A stretch of 5,773 nucleotides of DNA, taken from assembly GCA_937860195.1 (NCBI GenBank), contig CALMBN010000072.1:1-5773 (forward strand), written 5' to 3'. Numbering within the stretch: the first letter of the stretch is position 1; every line of letters begins with the position of its first letter. Shown piece by piece: positions 1 through 5,773 of this stretch. The stretch comes from an uncultured Novosphingobium sp. Lineage in GTDB: Bacteria; Pseudomonadota; Alphaproteobacteria; Sphingomonadales; Sphingomonadaceae. Both the position numbers and the translations under genes were made by a program. A model generated the notes under the pieces. The model saw only the letters and a list, made by a program, of their open reading frames with translations, was not told where the DNA came from and made no database searches.

Positions 1-35
1 TCAGGGATTTGATTTGAACGGCCGATATCGACCAA

Positions 36-139
36 ACCCGTCCATGCTGAGCTTGTCGAAGCACTGTACTTATCTTCGTGCCTCAGCGCGCACCCTGATA
101 GACAAGGACAGTCCTTCGACAGGCTCAGGATAGACGGGG
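36..139. repeat. REPIN-like pair of inverted extragenic repeats
   Basis: Two repeat units face each other: 36-66 (core ctgagcttgtcgaagcactg at 47-66) and 109-139 (core cagtccttcgacaggctcag at 109-128). The reverse complement of the second arm matches the first at 26 of 31 positions, 18 of 20 in the core, with a 42-nt spacer. The core ctgagc(c/t)tgtcgaagg is a unit I recall as very common between genes in Sphingomonadales genomes. The paired inverted layout fits a REP doublet that can form a cruciform or RNA hairpin. It is extragenic, 81 bp past the pheT stop. No transposase or RAYT gene is in the window. Confidence 0.75.
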
Positions 140-160
140 ATTGGGGTAAGGGTGCGCTGA
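83..160. repeat. Second, interleaved inverted repeat (83-96 with 149-160)
   Basis: tcagcgcgcaccct at 83-96 and agggtgcgctga at 149-160 are reverse complements apart from a 2-nt gc insertion in the left arm. The left arm lies within the spacer of the REPIN-like pair and the right arm outside it, so the two structures cannot both form fully. It may be a further part of the same composite repeat. Function unknown. Confidence 0.5.
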
Positions 161-184
161 AGGTCGGCAACCACCCCCCATCAT

Positions 185-213
185 CGTCACCCTGAAACAA
201 GTTAAAGGTGACG
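185..213 (-). repeat. Imperfect hairpin after the pheT stop, degenerate ccctgaaacaagtt-type repeat
   Basis: cgtcacc at 185-191 pairs with ggtgacg at 207-213. In the minus-strand RNA the stem continues with U206-G192 wobble, U205-A193, one mismatch, then two A-U pairs around a 5-nt loop. It begins 6 nt after the pheT stop. The inner sequence accctgaaacaagtt matches a hairpin repeat that I recall as common in Sphingomonadales, with the second arm decayed. No U-tract follows (the RNA goes on AUGAUGGGGGG), so it is not a standard intrinsic terminator; it could protect the 3' end of the pheST message or mark a Rho-dependent end. Confidence 0.55.
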
Positions 214-219
214 GGCTCG

Positions 220-2586
220 CTAAGGACGGAGCATCCCCCCCAACCTTTCGACGGCTGAAATGATCGACATGGAAATCGCCATCAGATCTGGGTTGGTATA
301 GCTTTTCTCGCCGGGTTGCAGCGTCACTTCGACCGCCAGCGACTTGTGCCCTTCCGGCACGCCAGCCCCGCGAAAATCATCGAACAGCCGCACTGCAACG
401 ATGTTGGCCTTGTCCGCCCCCTTGACCGCGCGCACCAGATCGCCAGCGGGAAGTGCAGCACCGACCAGGAACGCAAAGTCGCGTTTGACCGCTTGCAGCG
501 CGGGCGGGGCATAGGCGGCGCGGGCAAAGGCGGCGGACTTTTTAGCCGGGATCGCATCGATGTGGATTCCCGCGACGGCCACCGGCACGTCGATGTCAAA
601 GGCCTTGAGTGTCGCAGGATGGACCATGCCAAAACTGGCCAGCTGAAGCTTTGGCCCCAGCCGCAGCGTGGCGGATTGGCCGGGGTGATAGACCGCGCCA
701 GCATCCCCCATTACCATCAGGTTGTCGACCGGAGCACCTGCTTCACGCAGTAGCTCAAGACACATCGCCTTGGCATCAAAGGCATCGAATTGCTGCGCTT
801 TGCCGCTCTGCCAGCCGCGCTGCGTCTTATCCCCGGCCAGCACCAGCACCAGTGTCGGATGCTCGCCTTCGGCCAGATAGCGCCGCCCGATCTCGAACAG
901 CCGCACCGTCGATGCGCCGCGATCGAGGTTGCGCTGGACCGCTGAGAGCAGCCCCGGCAGCAACGAAGGGCGCATGACTTTCATGTCCTCACTGATCGGA
1001 TTTTGCAGTACCCAGGCACCGCCGCCCACGGCATCGGCTTCCCTTTGGGACAGGAACGACCAAGTAATCGCCTCGTTCAGACCAAGCCCGGCGGCAGCAC
1101 GGCGCAAGCGGCGCTCAAGCTGCTGTTCGGGCGTGGCGGTTGGCCGCGCCACGCCATCTGCGCGGGGCAGGGGAGTGCTTTCGATGTTGTCGAGGCCATG
1201 AATGCGGACCACTTCCTCAACGATATCGGGCGCACCATCGACATCGGGCCGCCAGCTCGGGACGGTAACTTTCCAGGTGGTATCAGCGACAAAGCCCAGC
1301 GCGCGCAGGGTTGTGCGTTGTTCGTCGTCCGTGATTGCCACTCCGCCCAGCCGCTCGGCCAGGGCCGGATCATAGGCCACCACCTTAGCTCCCGCAGGCG
1401 GCGCGCCCGCGCGAACGATCTCGCTCGGCTCGCCGCCGCAGGTCTCGACGATCAGTTCGGTCAGGATTGCCAATCCTGTGTCGAGGAAGGCCGGATCGAC
1501 CCCGCGTTCGAACCGTTGACGCGCATCTGAAGTGAGGTTGAGGTTGCGTCCGGTGTCGCCAATTCGCTCCGGATCGAAGTAGGCCACTTCCAGCAGTACG
1601 TCAGTGGTGGTGTCCGAACATCCCGAATGCTCGCCGCCCATGATCCCGGCAATATCGTGCACGCCCTTGTCATCCGCAATCACGGTCATTTCGGCGGTGA
1701 GGGCGTATTCCTTGCCGTTTAGCGCCAGCACGGTTTCGCCGTCCTTGGCCCGCCGGGCGAAGATCGCCCCGCTCAGCTGGGCCAGATCATAGGCGTGGGC
1801 CGGGCGGCCATAGGCCAGCATCACATAGTTGGTGATATCGACCAGTGCCGAGATCGGGCGCTGCCCTGCGCTTTTCAGACGGTCTTGCAGCCACTGCGGA
1901 CTGGCGCCGTTCTTCACGCCGCGAATGACCCGGCCATAGAAGGCCGGGCAGCCTGCGGGATCGTCAGTGCGGATCGGCATCGGGCAAGGGAAGAAGCCGG
2001 GCACCTGCTGCACCGCAATCGGCTTCAGCGTGCCGAGCCCAGCCGCAGCGAGATCGCGAGCGATGCCGTAGACTCCCATGCAGTCCGGCCGGTTGGGTGT
2101 AATCGCGACATCGAATATCGGATCGCTGCCTTGATAGTCGGCGAAGGCCATACCGACAGGAGCATCAGCGGGCAGCTCGATAATTCCGTCGTGATCGTCG
2201 CCGAGGCCGAGTTCGCGGGCCGAGCACATCATCCCGTTGCTCTCAACCCCGCGGATTGCACTTTTCCTGAGTTCGAACCCGCCGTTCGGAACCACAGCCC
2301 CTACCATGCCCAGCACGCCGATCATTCCCGTGCGCGCATTGGGCGCGCCGCAGACCACCTGGAGCGGTTCGCCGCTGCCGGTGTCCACGCTCAGCACTTG
2401 CAGCTTGTCGGCATTGGGATGCGGCGCGGCGCTCAGCACTTTGGCGACAGTGAAGCCGGACAGGCGTTCGGATGGATCCTCGATCCCTTCAACCTCTAGC
2501 CCGATGGCGTTGAGTTTGGCCGAAATCGCTTCCACCGATGCTTCGGTTTCGAGGTGATCCCCCAGCCAGGTCAGCGAGAACTTCAT
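220..2586 (-). CDS. pheT: Phenylalanyl-tRNA synthetase beta subunit (EC 6.1.1.20)
   Basis: Large subunit of the cytoplasmic (alpha-beta)2 enzyme that attaches phenylalanine to tRNA-Phe. The 788-residue product has the normal bacterial length (E. coli about 795). Domains in order: EMAPII-like OB-fold tRNA-binding domain about 39-148 (HPNADKL at 56-62, VVCGAPN at 77-83); B3/B4 domain about 205-375, which carries the editing pocket in this family, with [20 protein letters not shown] at 249-268, GIMGGEHSG at 314-322 and [13 protein letters not shown] at 353-365; B5 domain about 400-470 (PSWRPDV at 443-449, [15 protein letters not shown] at 454-468); the catalytically inactive synthetase-like core about 485-680 ([19 protein letters not shown] at 529-547); and the C-terminal FDX-ACB anticodon-binding domain about 694-786 (KRDFAFLV at 701-708). 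No domain is truncated. The ATG start is fixed by the ATGA overlap with the pheS stop and by TAGGAG 7 nt upstream. It is the last gene of the pheST unit. Identification is by family motifs and the adjacent pheS. Confidence 0.98.
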   Translation of the reverse strand: MKFSLTWLGDHLETEASVEAISAKLNAIGLEVEGIEDPSERLSGFTVAKVLSAAPHPNADKLQVLSVDTGSGEPLQVVCGAPNARTGMIGVLGMVGAVVPNGGFELRKSAIRGVESNGMMCSARELGLGDDHDGIIELPADAPVGMAFADYQGSDPIFDVAITPNRPDCMGVYGIARDLAAAGLGTLKPIAVQQVPGFFPCPMPIRTDDPAGCPAFYGRVIRGVKNGASPQWLQDRLKSAGQRPISALVDITNYVMLAYGRPAHAYDLAQLSGAIFARRAKDGETVLALNGKEYALTAEMTVIADDKGVHDIAGIMGGEHSGCSDTTTDVLLEVAYFDPERIGDTGRNLNLTSDARQRFERGVDPAFLDTGLAILTELIVETCGGEPSEIVRAGAPPAGAKVVAYDPALAERLGGVAITDDEQRTTLRALGFVADTTWKVTVPSWRPDVDGAPDIVEEVVRIHGLDNIESTPLPRADGVARPTATPEQQLERRLRRAAAGLGLNEAITWSFLSQREADAVGGGAWVLQNPISEDMKVMRPSLLPGLLSAVQRNLDRGASTVRLFEIGRRYLAEGEHPTLVLVLAGDKTQRGWQSGKAQQFDAFDAKAMCLELLREAGAPVDNLMVMGDAGAVYHPGQSATLRLGPKLQLASFGMVHPATLKAFDIDVPVAVAGIHIDAIPAKKSAAFARAAYAPPALQAVKRDFAFLVGAALPAGDLVRAVKGADKANIVAVRLFDDFRGAGVPEGHKSLAVEVTLQPGEKSYTNPDLMAISMSIISAVERLGGMLRP

Positions 2587-2599
2587 GCCCGCGCTCCTA
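2583..2599 (-). promoter_or_regulatory. pheS/pheT ATGA overlap with pheT ribosome binding site
   Basis: On the minus strand the pheS stop TGA and the pheT start ATG share the four bases ATGA (2586-2583). A strong Shine-Dalgarno, TAGGAG, lies at 2599-2594 inside the last pheS codons, leaving 7 nt before the ATG. This arrangement decides the pheT start and implies translational coupling of the two subunits. Seen directly; the coupling is inferred. Confidence 0.9.
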
Positions 2600-3680
2600 C
2601 GCCAGCCGAAAGCGTCGGCACATCGAGCGGCGAGAAGCCGTAATGCGCCAGCCAGCGGACATCGCCGTCAAAGAACGCGCGCAGATCGTCCATTCCGTAT
2701 TTGAGCATGGCCAGCCGATCCACCCCAACGCCAAAGGCAAAGCCCTGCCACTCATCGGGATCAAGCCCGCCTGCGGCGATCACCTTGCGACCCACCATGC
2801 CGCTGCCCAGCAGCTCCATCCAGCCATGCCCCGGCGCGTCGCCGCTGCCGCCCAGCACGCGCTTGCCGCCCACCAGAGCAAAGCCGACGTCGACCTCGAC
2901 CGAAGGCTCGGTGAAGGGGAAGTAGCTTGGCCGCAGCCGCAGCACGATATCCTCACGCTCGAAAAAGGCCTTGAGGAACGTCTCCAGCGTCCACTTCAGG
3001 TGGCCAAGCGTGATCCCCTTGTCGATCACCAGCCCTTCGACCTGATGGAACATCGGGGTATGGGTCGCGTCGCTGTCGCTGCGATAGACCCGGCCCGGGG
3101 CGATGATCCGGATCGGCGCGCCCTGGACAATCATCGAACGGATCTGGACTGGGCTGGTGTGGGTCCGCAGTAGCATTGAGCGCCCCTCGGCATCCTTGTC
3201 CGGGAAATAGAAGGTATCGTGCATCGCCCGCGCCGGGTGGTTTTCAGGCATATTGAGCGCGGTAAAATTGTGCCAGTCGTCCTCAATCTCGGGCCCGGTG
3301 GCGACGGCAAAGCCCATATCGGCGAAAATTTCAGCGAGTTCGTCCATCACCTGGCTGACCGGGTGGATCGTGCCGCGCAGGACCTCCGGGGCGGGGAGCG
3401 ACAGGTCGATCACTTCGCCCGCGAGCTGAGCCCCGAGCGCAGCCGCTTCAAGCGCAGCCTTCCTGACTGCCAAAGCCTCGCTAACCCCTTCACGCAGAGC
3501 ATGAATTTGCGGGCCAGCGACCTGGCGTTCCTCGGGCGACATTGTGCCAAGCGTTTTCAGCAGGCCGGAAATCGATCCTTGCTTGCCCAGAAGCGCAACT
3601 CGCAGGGCTTCCAGCGCATCGGGATCCTGCGCGGCGGCAATCTGCGCGAGCGCCTCTTCACGGGTTGCGGCATGATCCAC
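2583..3680 (-). CDS. pheS: Phenylalanyl-tRNA synthetase alpha subunit (EC 6.1.1.20)
   Basis: Catalytic subunit of PheRS: it activates Phe with ATP and transfers it to tRNA-Phe together with PheT. I prefer the GTG start at 3680 (365 residues). Numbered from there: N-terminal coiled-coil tRNA-binding region about 1-90 with [20 protein letters not shown] at 26-45; class II motif 1 region [19 protein letters not shown] at 106-124; motif 2 [20 protein letters not shown] at 196-215; the Phe-pocket signature [15 protein letters not shown] at 253-267; motif 3 [17 protein letters not shown] at 313-329. All core motifs are intact. The Ala of GFAFG is conserved; this is the family position known to set amino-acid size selectivity. 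The longest frame begins at a TTG at 3695 (370 residues), but that start lacks a Shine-Dalgarno and makes the N-terminus about four residues longer than that of E. coli PheS, whereas the GTG has GGAAG 8 nt upstream. An in-frame TGA at 3713-3711 excludes earlier starts. The stop overlaps the pheT start. Confidence 0.97.
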   Translation of the reverse strand: MDHAATREEALAQIAAAQDPDALEALRVALLGKQGSISGLLKTLGTMSPEERQVAGPQIHALREGVSEALAVRKAALEAAALGAQLAGEVIDLSLPAPEVLRGTIHPVSQVMDELAEIFADMGFAVATGPEIEDDWHNFTALNMPENHPARAMHDTFYFPDKDAEGRSMLLRTHTSPVQIRSMIVQGAPIRIIAPGRVYRSDSDATHTPMFHQVEGLVIDKGITLGHLKWTLETFLKAFFEREDIVLRLRPSYFPFTEPSVEVDVGFALVGGKRVLGGSGDAPGHGWMELLGSGMVGRKVIAAGGLDPDEWQGFAFGVGVDRLAMLKYGMDDLRAFFDGDVRWLAHYGFSPLDVPTLSAGVGARA

Positions 3681-3703
3681 GGGTCTTGCTTCCAATCGGC
3701 AGT

Positions 3704-3730
3704 CTAAAGGTCACGAACCCGCGCCTTTAG
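3704..3730 (-). promoter_or_regulatory. Perfect 7-bp inverted repeat in the pheS leader region
   Basis: ctaaagg at 3704-3710 and cctttag at 3724-3730 are exact reverse complements with a 13-nt spacer, in the 74-nt gap between the downstream AraC gene and pheS. It starts 24 nt past the AraC stop and ends 23 nt before the preferred pheS GTG. No U-tract follows on the minus strand, so a standard terminator is unlikely. It could be an operator, an RNA hairpin in the pheS leader, or chance. The pheST promoter, if separate, must lie in this gap or inside the AraC gene; I see no convincing -35/-10 pair. Confidence 0.4.
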
Positions 3731-3754
3731 CCATCGCCATGCTGAGGAAGGAAG

Positions 3755-4660
3755 CTAAATCTTCGGGTCGAACCCAGCCAGGGGAAAGTTGGGCTGGTCC
3801 ATCGTCTGGACAGCCGAACCCTGGACCCGGTTACGTTCGCGCACGAACTGATCGAGGATCGGGTGCGACTGAGCGGCATATTCGCCTGGAGCCAGGCCCA
3901 TGAATTCGCGGAAATCGCGGACGAACTGGGCTTGATCGTGATAGTTTGAGTCCATTGCCCCGATCCAGTTGAGCGAAGGATCGAGCATGAACTGGGCCAG
4001 ACTGCGCATCAGCCGCTGGCGGCGCAGCAACAGCTTGGGTGAAAAACCGAAGTGGCGATCACAAAGCCGCTCGACCGTGCGCTGGCTGGCAGAGACCCGA
4101 TTGACCAGATCAATGACCGTAACAACATCGGGATCGACCAGCGCGCCGTGGATCGCCAGGATGCGGCTTTCATCCGCGGTTGGCGGGGCATCGAAAGCCT
4201 GGAAAAAATCTGCAAGCCCCAGCAACTGATCGGCCTCGCTGGCGTCCGGGTCAGTCAGCAGCTGTGCCAAAGGCAGGAATGGTTTGCAGACCGGCGTTGA
4301 AAAGCCGTCCAGGATCGAATTGGCATAGTCTGCGGCAGGCCGGCGAATAAAACGGGCCCAGCCGAGCGGCAACAAGCCAATGCCCCACATCCGGGTCCTG
4401 GAAATCGCGAAATGGACCGGTCGGCTGCTGGGGCCAGAGAAAATGAACCGGGAGCCAGAGACGGACTGGCCCAGATCGTTCCAGGCTTCTGGACTGCTCA
4501 GCGAATGAAACCGCATCCCGGCCCATTCGGGGTGCAGGCTGTCATGCAACTGGGGTGATGATCCGGGGTCGATCTCGGTTACATAAAAGCTGGTGAAGCA
4601 CCCGCGCAGGCATTCTGGCGGTGGATGGAACCGCACTGTCACCGAATGGTCTTGCGACAC
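3755..4660 (-). CDS. AraC-family transcriptional regulator (downstream paralog B)
   Basis: A 301-residue cytoplasmic DNA-binding regulator. The C-terminal AraC/XylS double helix-turn-helix domain spans about 178-269. First HTH: VIDLVNRVSASQRTVERLCD at 182-201. Linker region: GFSPKLLLRRQR at 205-216. Second HTH with the family signature: YHDQAQFVRDFREFMGLAP at 240-258. The N-terminal about 170 residues form a presumed sensing domain with SLHPEWAGMRF at 41-51, FSGPSSRPVHFA at 74-85 and GIGLLPLGWARFI at 93-105; it resembles the DUF6597-like sensor domains of some AraC regulators, but that assignment is uncertain and the ligand unknown. About 32 residues follow the HTH domain and look poorly conserved. 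No signal peptide or membrane segment is visible. The start is GTG at 4660: an in-frame TGA lies at 4693-4691 with no start between, and the N-terminus then lines up with paralog A at VTVRF. Its Shine-Dalgarno is weak. It lies 70 nt after paralog A, same strand, and 74 nt before pheS. Confidence 0.93.
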   Translation of the reverse strand: MSQDHSVTVRFHPPPECLRGCFTSFYVTEIDPGSSPQLHDSLHPEWAGMRFHSLSSPEAWNDLGQSVSGSRFIFSGPSSRPVHFAISRTRMWGIGLLPLGWARFIRRPAADYANSILDGFSTPVCKPFLPLAQLLTDPDASEADQLLGLADFFQAFDAPPTADESRILAIHGALVDPDVVTVIDLVNRVSASQRTVERLCDRHFGFSPKLLLRRQRLMRSLAQFMLDPSLNWIGAMDSNYHDQAQFVRDFREFMGLAPGEYAAQSHPILDQFVRERNRVQGSAVQTMDQPNFPLAGFDPKI

Positions 4661-4988
4661 CCAAAATACCCCGTTCTGACTTGACGCTCGTCAGGTTGCC
4701 GTAAGGTTGATGGTTTGGCAAGCAGGTCGGTCAGGGTTGATGCAGCGCCTGGACTGCGGCCCCGGTTGCCACAGCCCTGGCGCGCGCAGCCGATCGCAGG
4801 ACCGGATGATCGACTGCGGCATAGGCGCTGGGACTCATCGCCATGAACCGGCGGAAATCGCGGACGAAATGGGCCTGATCGACGTAATGGCAATCGAGCG
4901 TCTTGATCCACGTGAGCGAGGGATCGAGCATGAACTGCGCCAGGCTGCGCAGGAACCGTTGCCGGCGCAGCAGCAACTTGGGTGAAAA
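3973..4988 (-). repeat. Direct repeat from the AraC gene duplication (3973-4045 and 4916-4988)
   Basis: The two 73-bp segments coding for the end of the first HTH region and the linker helix of each AraC protein match at 63 of 73 positions without gaps. They lie in the same orientation, 943 bp apart. This is the best-conserved stretch of two duplicated genes, not a mobile repeat. Such similarity could support recombination or gene conversion between the copies. Confidence 0.8.
4679..4696. promoter_or_regulatory. Imperfect 18-bp palindrome between the two AraC genes (candidate operator)
   Basis: acttgacg and cgtcaggt flank a central ct; seven of eight positions are complementary (the eighth is a t/g pair). 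It is the most symmetric element of the 70-nt gap and lies 18 nt upstream of the GTG start of the downstream AraC gene. A 2-nt centre makes a stable RNA hairpin unlikely and favours a DNA-level site for a dimeric protein. AraC-family proteins more often use direct repeats, so the binder could be another regulator. The function is inferred only. Confidence 0.35.
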
Positions 4989-5618
4989 GCCAAACGCCCG
5001 CAGCGAGAGCCGCTCAAGCGAGCGAGAGGACATGCCGAGCCGGTCGGCCAGTTCGGTCACCGATGTTACGGCATCGTCCAGCAAGGCGGTATGAGCCGCG
5101 CGAATCCGGGCTTCGTCTTCGTGGGGTGGAAAGCGTTCGATCAGGTCACAAAAATACGCATCAATCCGCGCTGCTTCGGCGGCAGGGTCACCCTGCTTGC
5201 CAAAGACTTCGCCAAACAGCGGCGAAAGGCGCGCAAAGGCTGGCTCGGTTTGCGCATCGCAGACGCTATCGGCAAACTGCGCAGCCGGGGCATCGATGAA
5301 CCGCGCCCAGCCCAGCGGCAAAATGCCGACTCCCCAGACCCGGGCCTGACTCGCCACAAAATGTCCGGTCTGGCTGGTTGGGCCAGTCGCGATCACTTGC
5401 GGTGCCTTGCTTAGCTGCTCGCCGCCGATTCCGATCCGGCTGGCTTGGCGGTCCCAGATCCGCAGATTGGCCCATTCGGGGTGGAGCCAGTCCTCGACCT
5501 CCTGACCTTTGGGGAGCGCGAAATCGGTAAGATAGTAAGTCGAGATATAAGGCGCGACCTGCGGCGAGGGCATGAAGAAGCGGACTGTGACCGCATCGGC
5601 CAGCGCTTGATTCAACAT
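4731..5618 (-). CDS. AraC-family transcriptional regulator (upstream paralog A)
   Basis: A 295-residue regulator from the ATG at 5618. C-terminal AraC/XylS double HTH domain about 183-274: first HTH SVTELADRLGMSSRSLERLS at 186-205, GFSPKLLLRRQR at 210-221, second HTH YVDQAHFVRDFRRFMAMSP at 245-263. The N-terminal presumed sensing domain shows DWLHPEWANLRI at 43-54, GPTSQTGHFVASQARVWGVG at 79-98 and ILPLGWARFIDAPAAQFADS at 99-118, matching paralog B throughout. A longer frame opens at a TTG at 5711 and would add 31 residues, but this extension has no counterpart in paralog B and overlaps in another frame what looks like the end of the upstream gene. ATG 5618 gives a length and N-terminus equal to paralog B; upstream there is only a weak CAGGG. 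The stop is 70 nt before the paralog B start, so the pair is probably co-transcribed. Ligand and targets cannot be read from the sequence. Confidence 0.93.
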   Translation of the reverse strand: MLNQALADAVTVRFFMPSPQVAPYISTYYLTDFALPKGQEVEDWLHPEWANLRIWDRQASRIGIGGEQLSKAPQVIATGPTSQTGHFVASQARVWGVGILPLGWARFIDAPAAQFADSVCDAQTEPAFARLSPLFGEVFGKQGDPAAEAARIDAYFCDLIERFPPHEDEARIRAAHTALLDDAVTSVTELADRLGMSSRSLERLSLRAFGFSPKLLLRRQRFLRSLAQFMLDPSLTWIKTLDCHYVDQAHFVRDFRRFMAMSPSAYAAVDHPVLRSAARARAVATGAAVQALHQP

Positions 5619-5673
5619 GCCCTGATCCGCATCGAGATCACCTGTGTCAGTCTGGCCGAAAATTCGCCACCGA

Positions 5674-5773
5674 TCACGAACAAACCTGCCCGAGCATCGG
5701 GTGCTGGGCAAGTCTCACGGCCGCTTCAAAACGGGAAAAGCGCAGGAATGGCTTGAGCCACCCCGCGCTTTTC
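5674..5773 (-). CDS. C-terminal fragment of an unrecognised upstream gene (partial at window edge)
   Basis: A minus-strand frame is open from the window edge to a TGA at 5676-5674, encoding 33 residues that include WLKPFLRFSRFEAAVRLAQH and end in HPMLGQVCS. The composition (mixed aromatic, basic and aliphatic residues, GC-rich third positions) looks like genuine coding sequence, and the stop lies 55 nt upstream of the preferred ATG of the AraC gene, a plausible intergenic gap. I do not recognise the family. The HPML followed by a short tail faintly echoes the HPIL and HPVL that close the HTH domain of the two AraC proteins, but the preceding residues do not match the AraC signature, so I do not call it a third copy. 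The product and true length lie outside the window. Confidence 0.5.
   Translation of the reverse strand, partial: KSAGWLKPFLRFSRFEAAVRLAQHPMLGQVCS

Noticed and set aside
1..45. 14-codon minus-strand frame from ATG at 45-43 ending in TGA at 3-1
   Set aside because: It starts inside the extragenic repeat, has no ribosome binding site and is too short to support without homologs.
1795..2499. A 234-codon open frame on the plus strand opposite pheT
   Set aside because: It lies wholly antisense to the conserved OB-fold and B3/B4 coding sequence of pheT, has no recognisable motifs, and long antisense frames are expected in GC-rich genes. Other plus-strand frames opposite pheS, pheT and the AraC genes were rejected for the same reason.
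3711..3725. GGTTCG on the minus strand as a tRNA T-loop fragment
   Set aside because: No flanking T-stem, acceptor stem or other tRNA arms fold around it.
3711..3740. Micro-ORF MAMAKGAGS before pheS as an attenuator leader peptide
   Set aside because: It contains no Phe codons, lacks a Shine-Dalgarno, and no terminator/antiterminator pair with a U-tract follows.
4681..4710. TTGACG at 4681 as the -35 box of a plus-strand promoter
   Set aside because: The region 17 nt downstream (aggttg) is not a -10 box and there is no plus-strand gene to serve; the hexamer is better explained as part of the palindrome.
5619..5711. 31-residue N-terminal extension of the upstream AraC protein from a TTG at 5711
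   Set aside because: No counterpart in the paralog, no ribosome binding site, and overlap with a better-looking coding frame that ends at 5674.

Overview
The window is 5,773 bp of GC-rich DNA in which every gene I can support lies on the minus strand, so the biological reading direction runs from the high coordinates to the low ones. The protein sequences of PheS and PheT, the GC-rich codon use and above all the extragenic repeats near the low-coordinate end (units of the type ctgagcctgtcgaagg and ccctgaaacaagtt) suggest an alphaproteobacterium, most likely order Sphingomonadales (Erythrobacter/Altererythrobacter/Sphingomonas-like). This is recognition from memory, not a search result.

Layout in transcription order. 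(1) 5773-5674: the last 33 codons of an unrecognised gene that enters from the right edge. (2) 5618-4731: a full AraC-family regulator (paralog A). (3) A 70-nt gap with an imperfect palindrome, then 4660-3755: a second AraC-family regulator (paralog B), clearly a tandem relative of the first. (4) A 74-nt gap with a perfect 7-bp inverted repeat, then pheS (about 3680-2583) and pheT (2586-220), the alpha and beta subunits of phenylalanyl-tRNA synthetase, overlapping by ATGA. (5) 219-1: about 220 bp without a gene, holding an imperfect hairpin just after the pheT stop and a REPIN-like pair of inverted repeat units.

PheS and PheT together form the essential (alpha-beta)2 enzyme that charges tRNA-Phe; the 4-nt overlap and a good Shine-Dalgarno inside the end of pheS fit coupled translation of the two subunits in equal amounts. 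The two AraC regulators share a conserved N-terminal domain and nearly the same C-terminal DNA-binding domain, so they probably see related ligands or related operators. Their targets cannot be read from this window, and nothing shows that they control pheST. The usual alphaproteobacterial upstream neighbours of pheST (rpmI-rplT) are not present in the 2 kb upstream.

I did not find a previously undescribed system such as a defence island, CRISPR array, mobile element or RNA-guided module. The points that deserve a second look are the tandem AraC pair and its intergenic palindrome, the repeat cluster after pheT, the inverted repeat before pheS, and the start sites of pheS and the upstream AraC gene.
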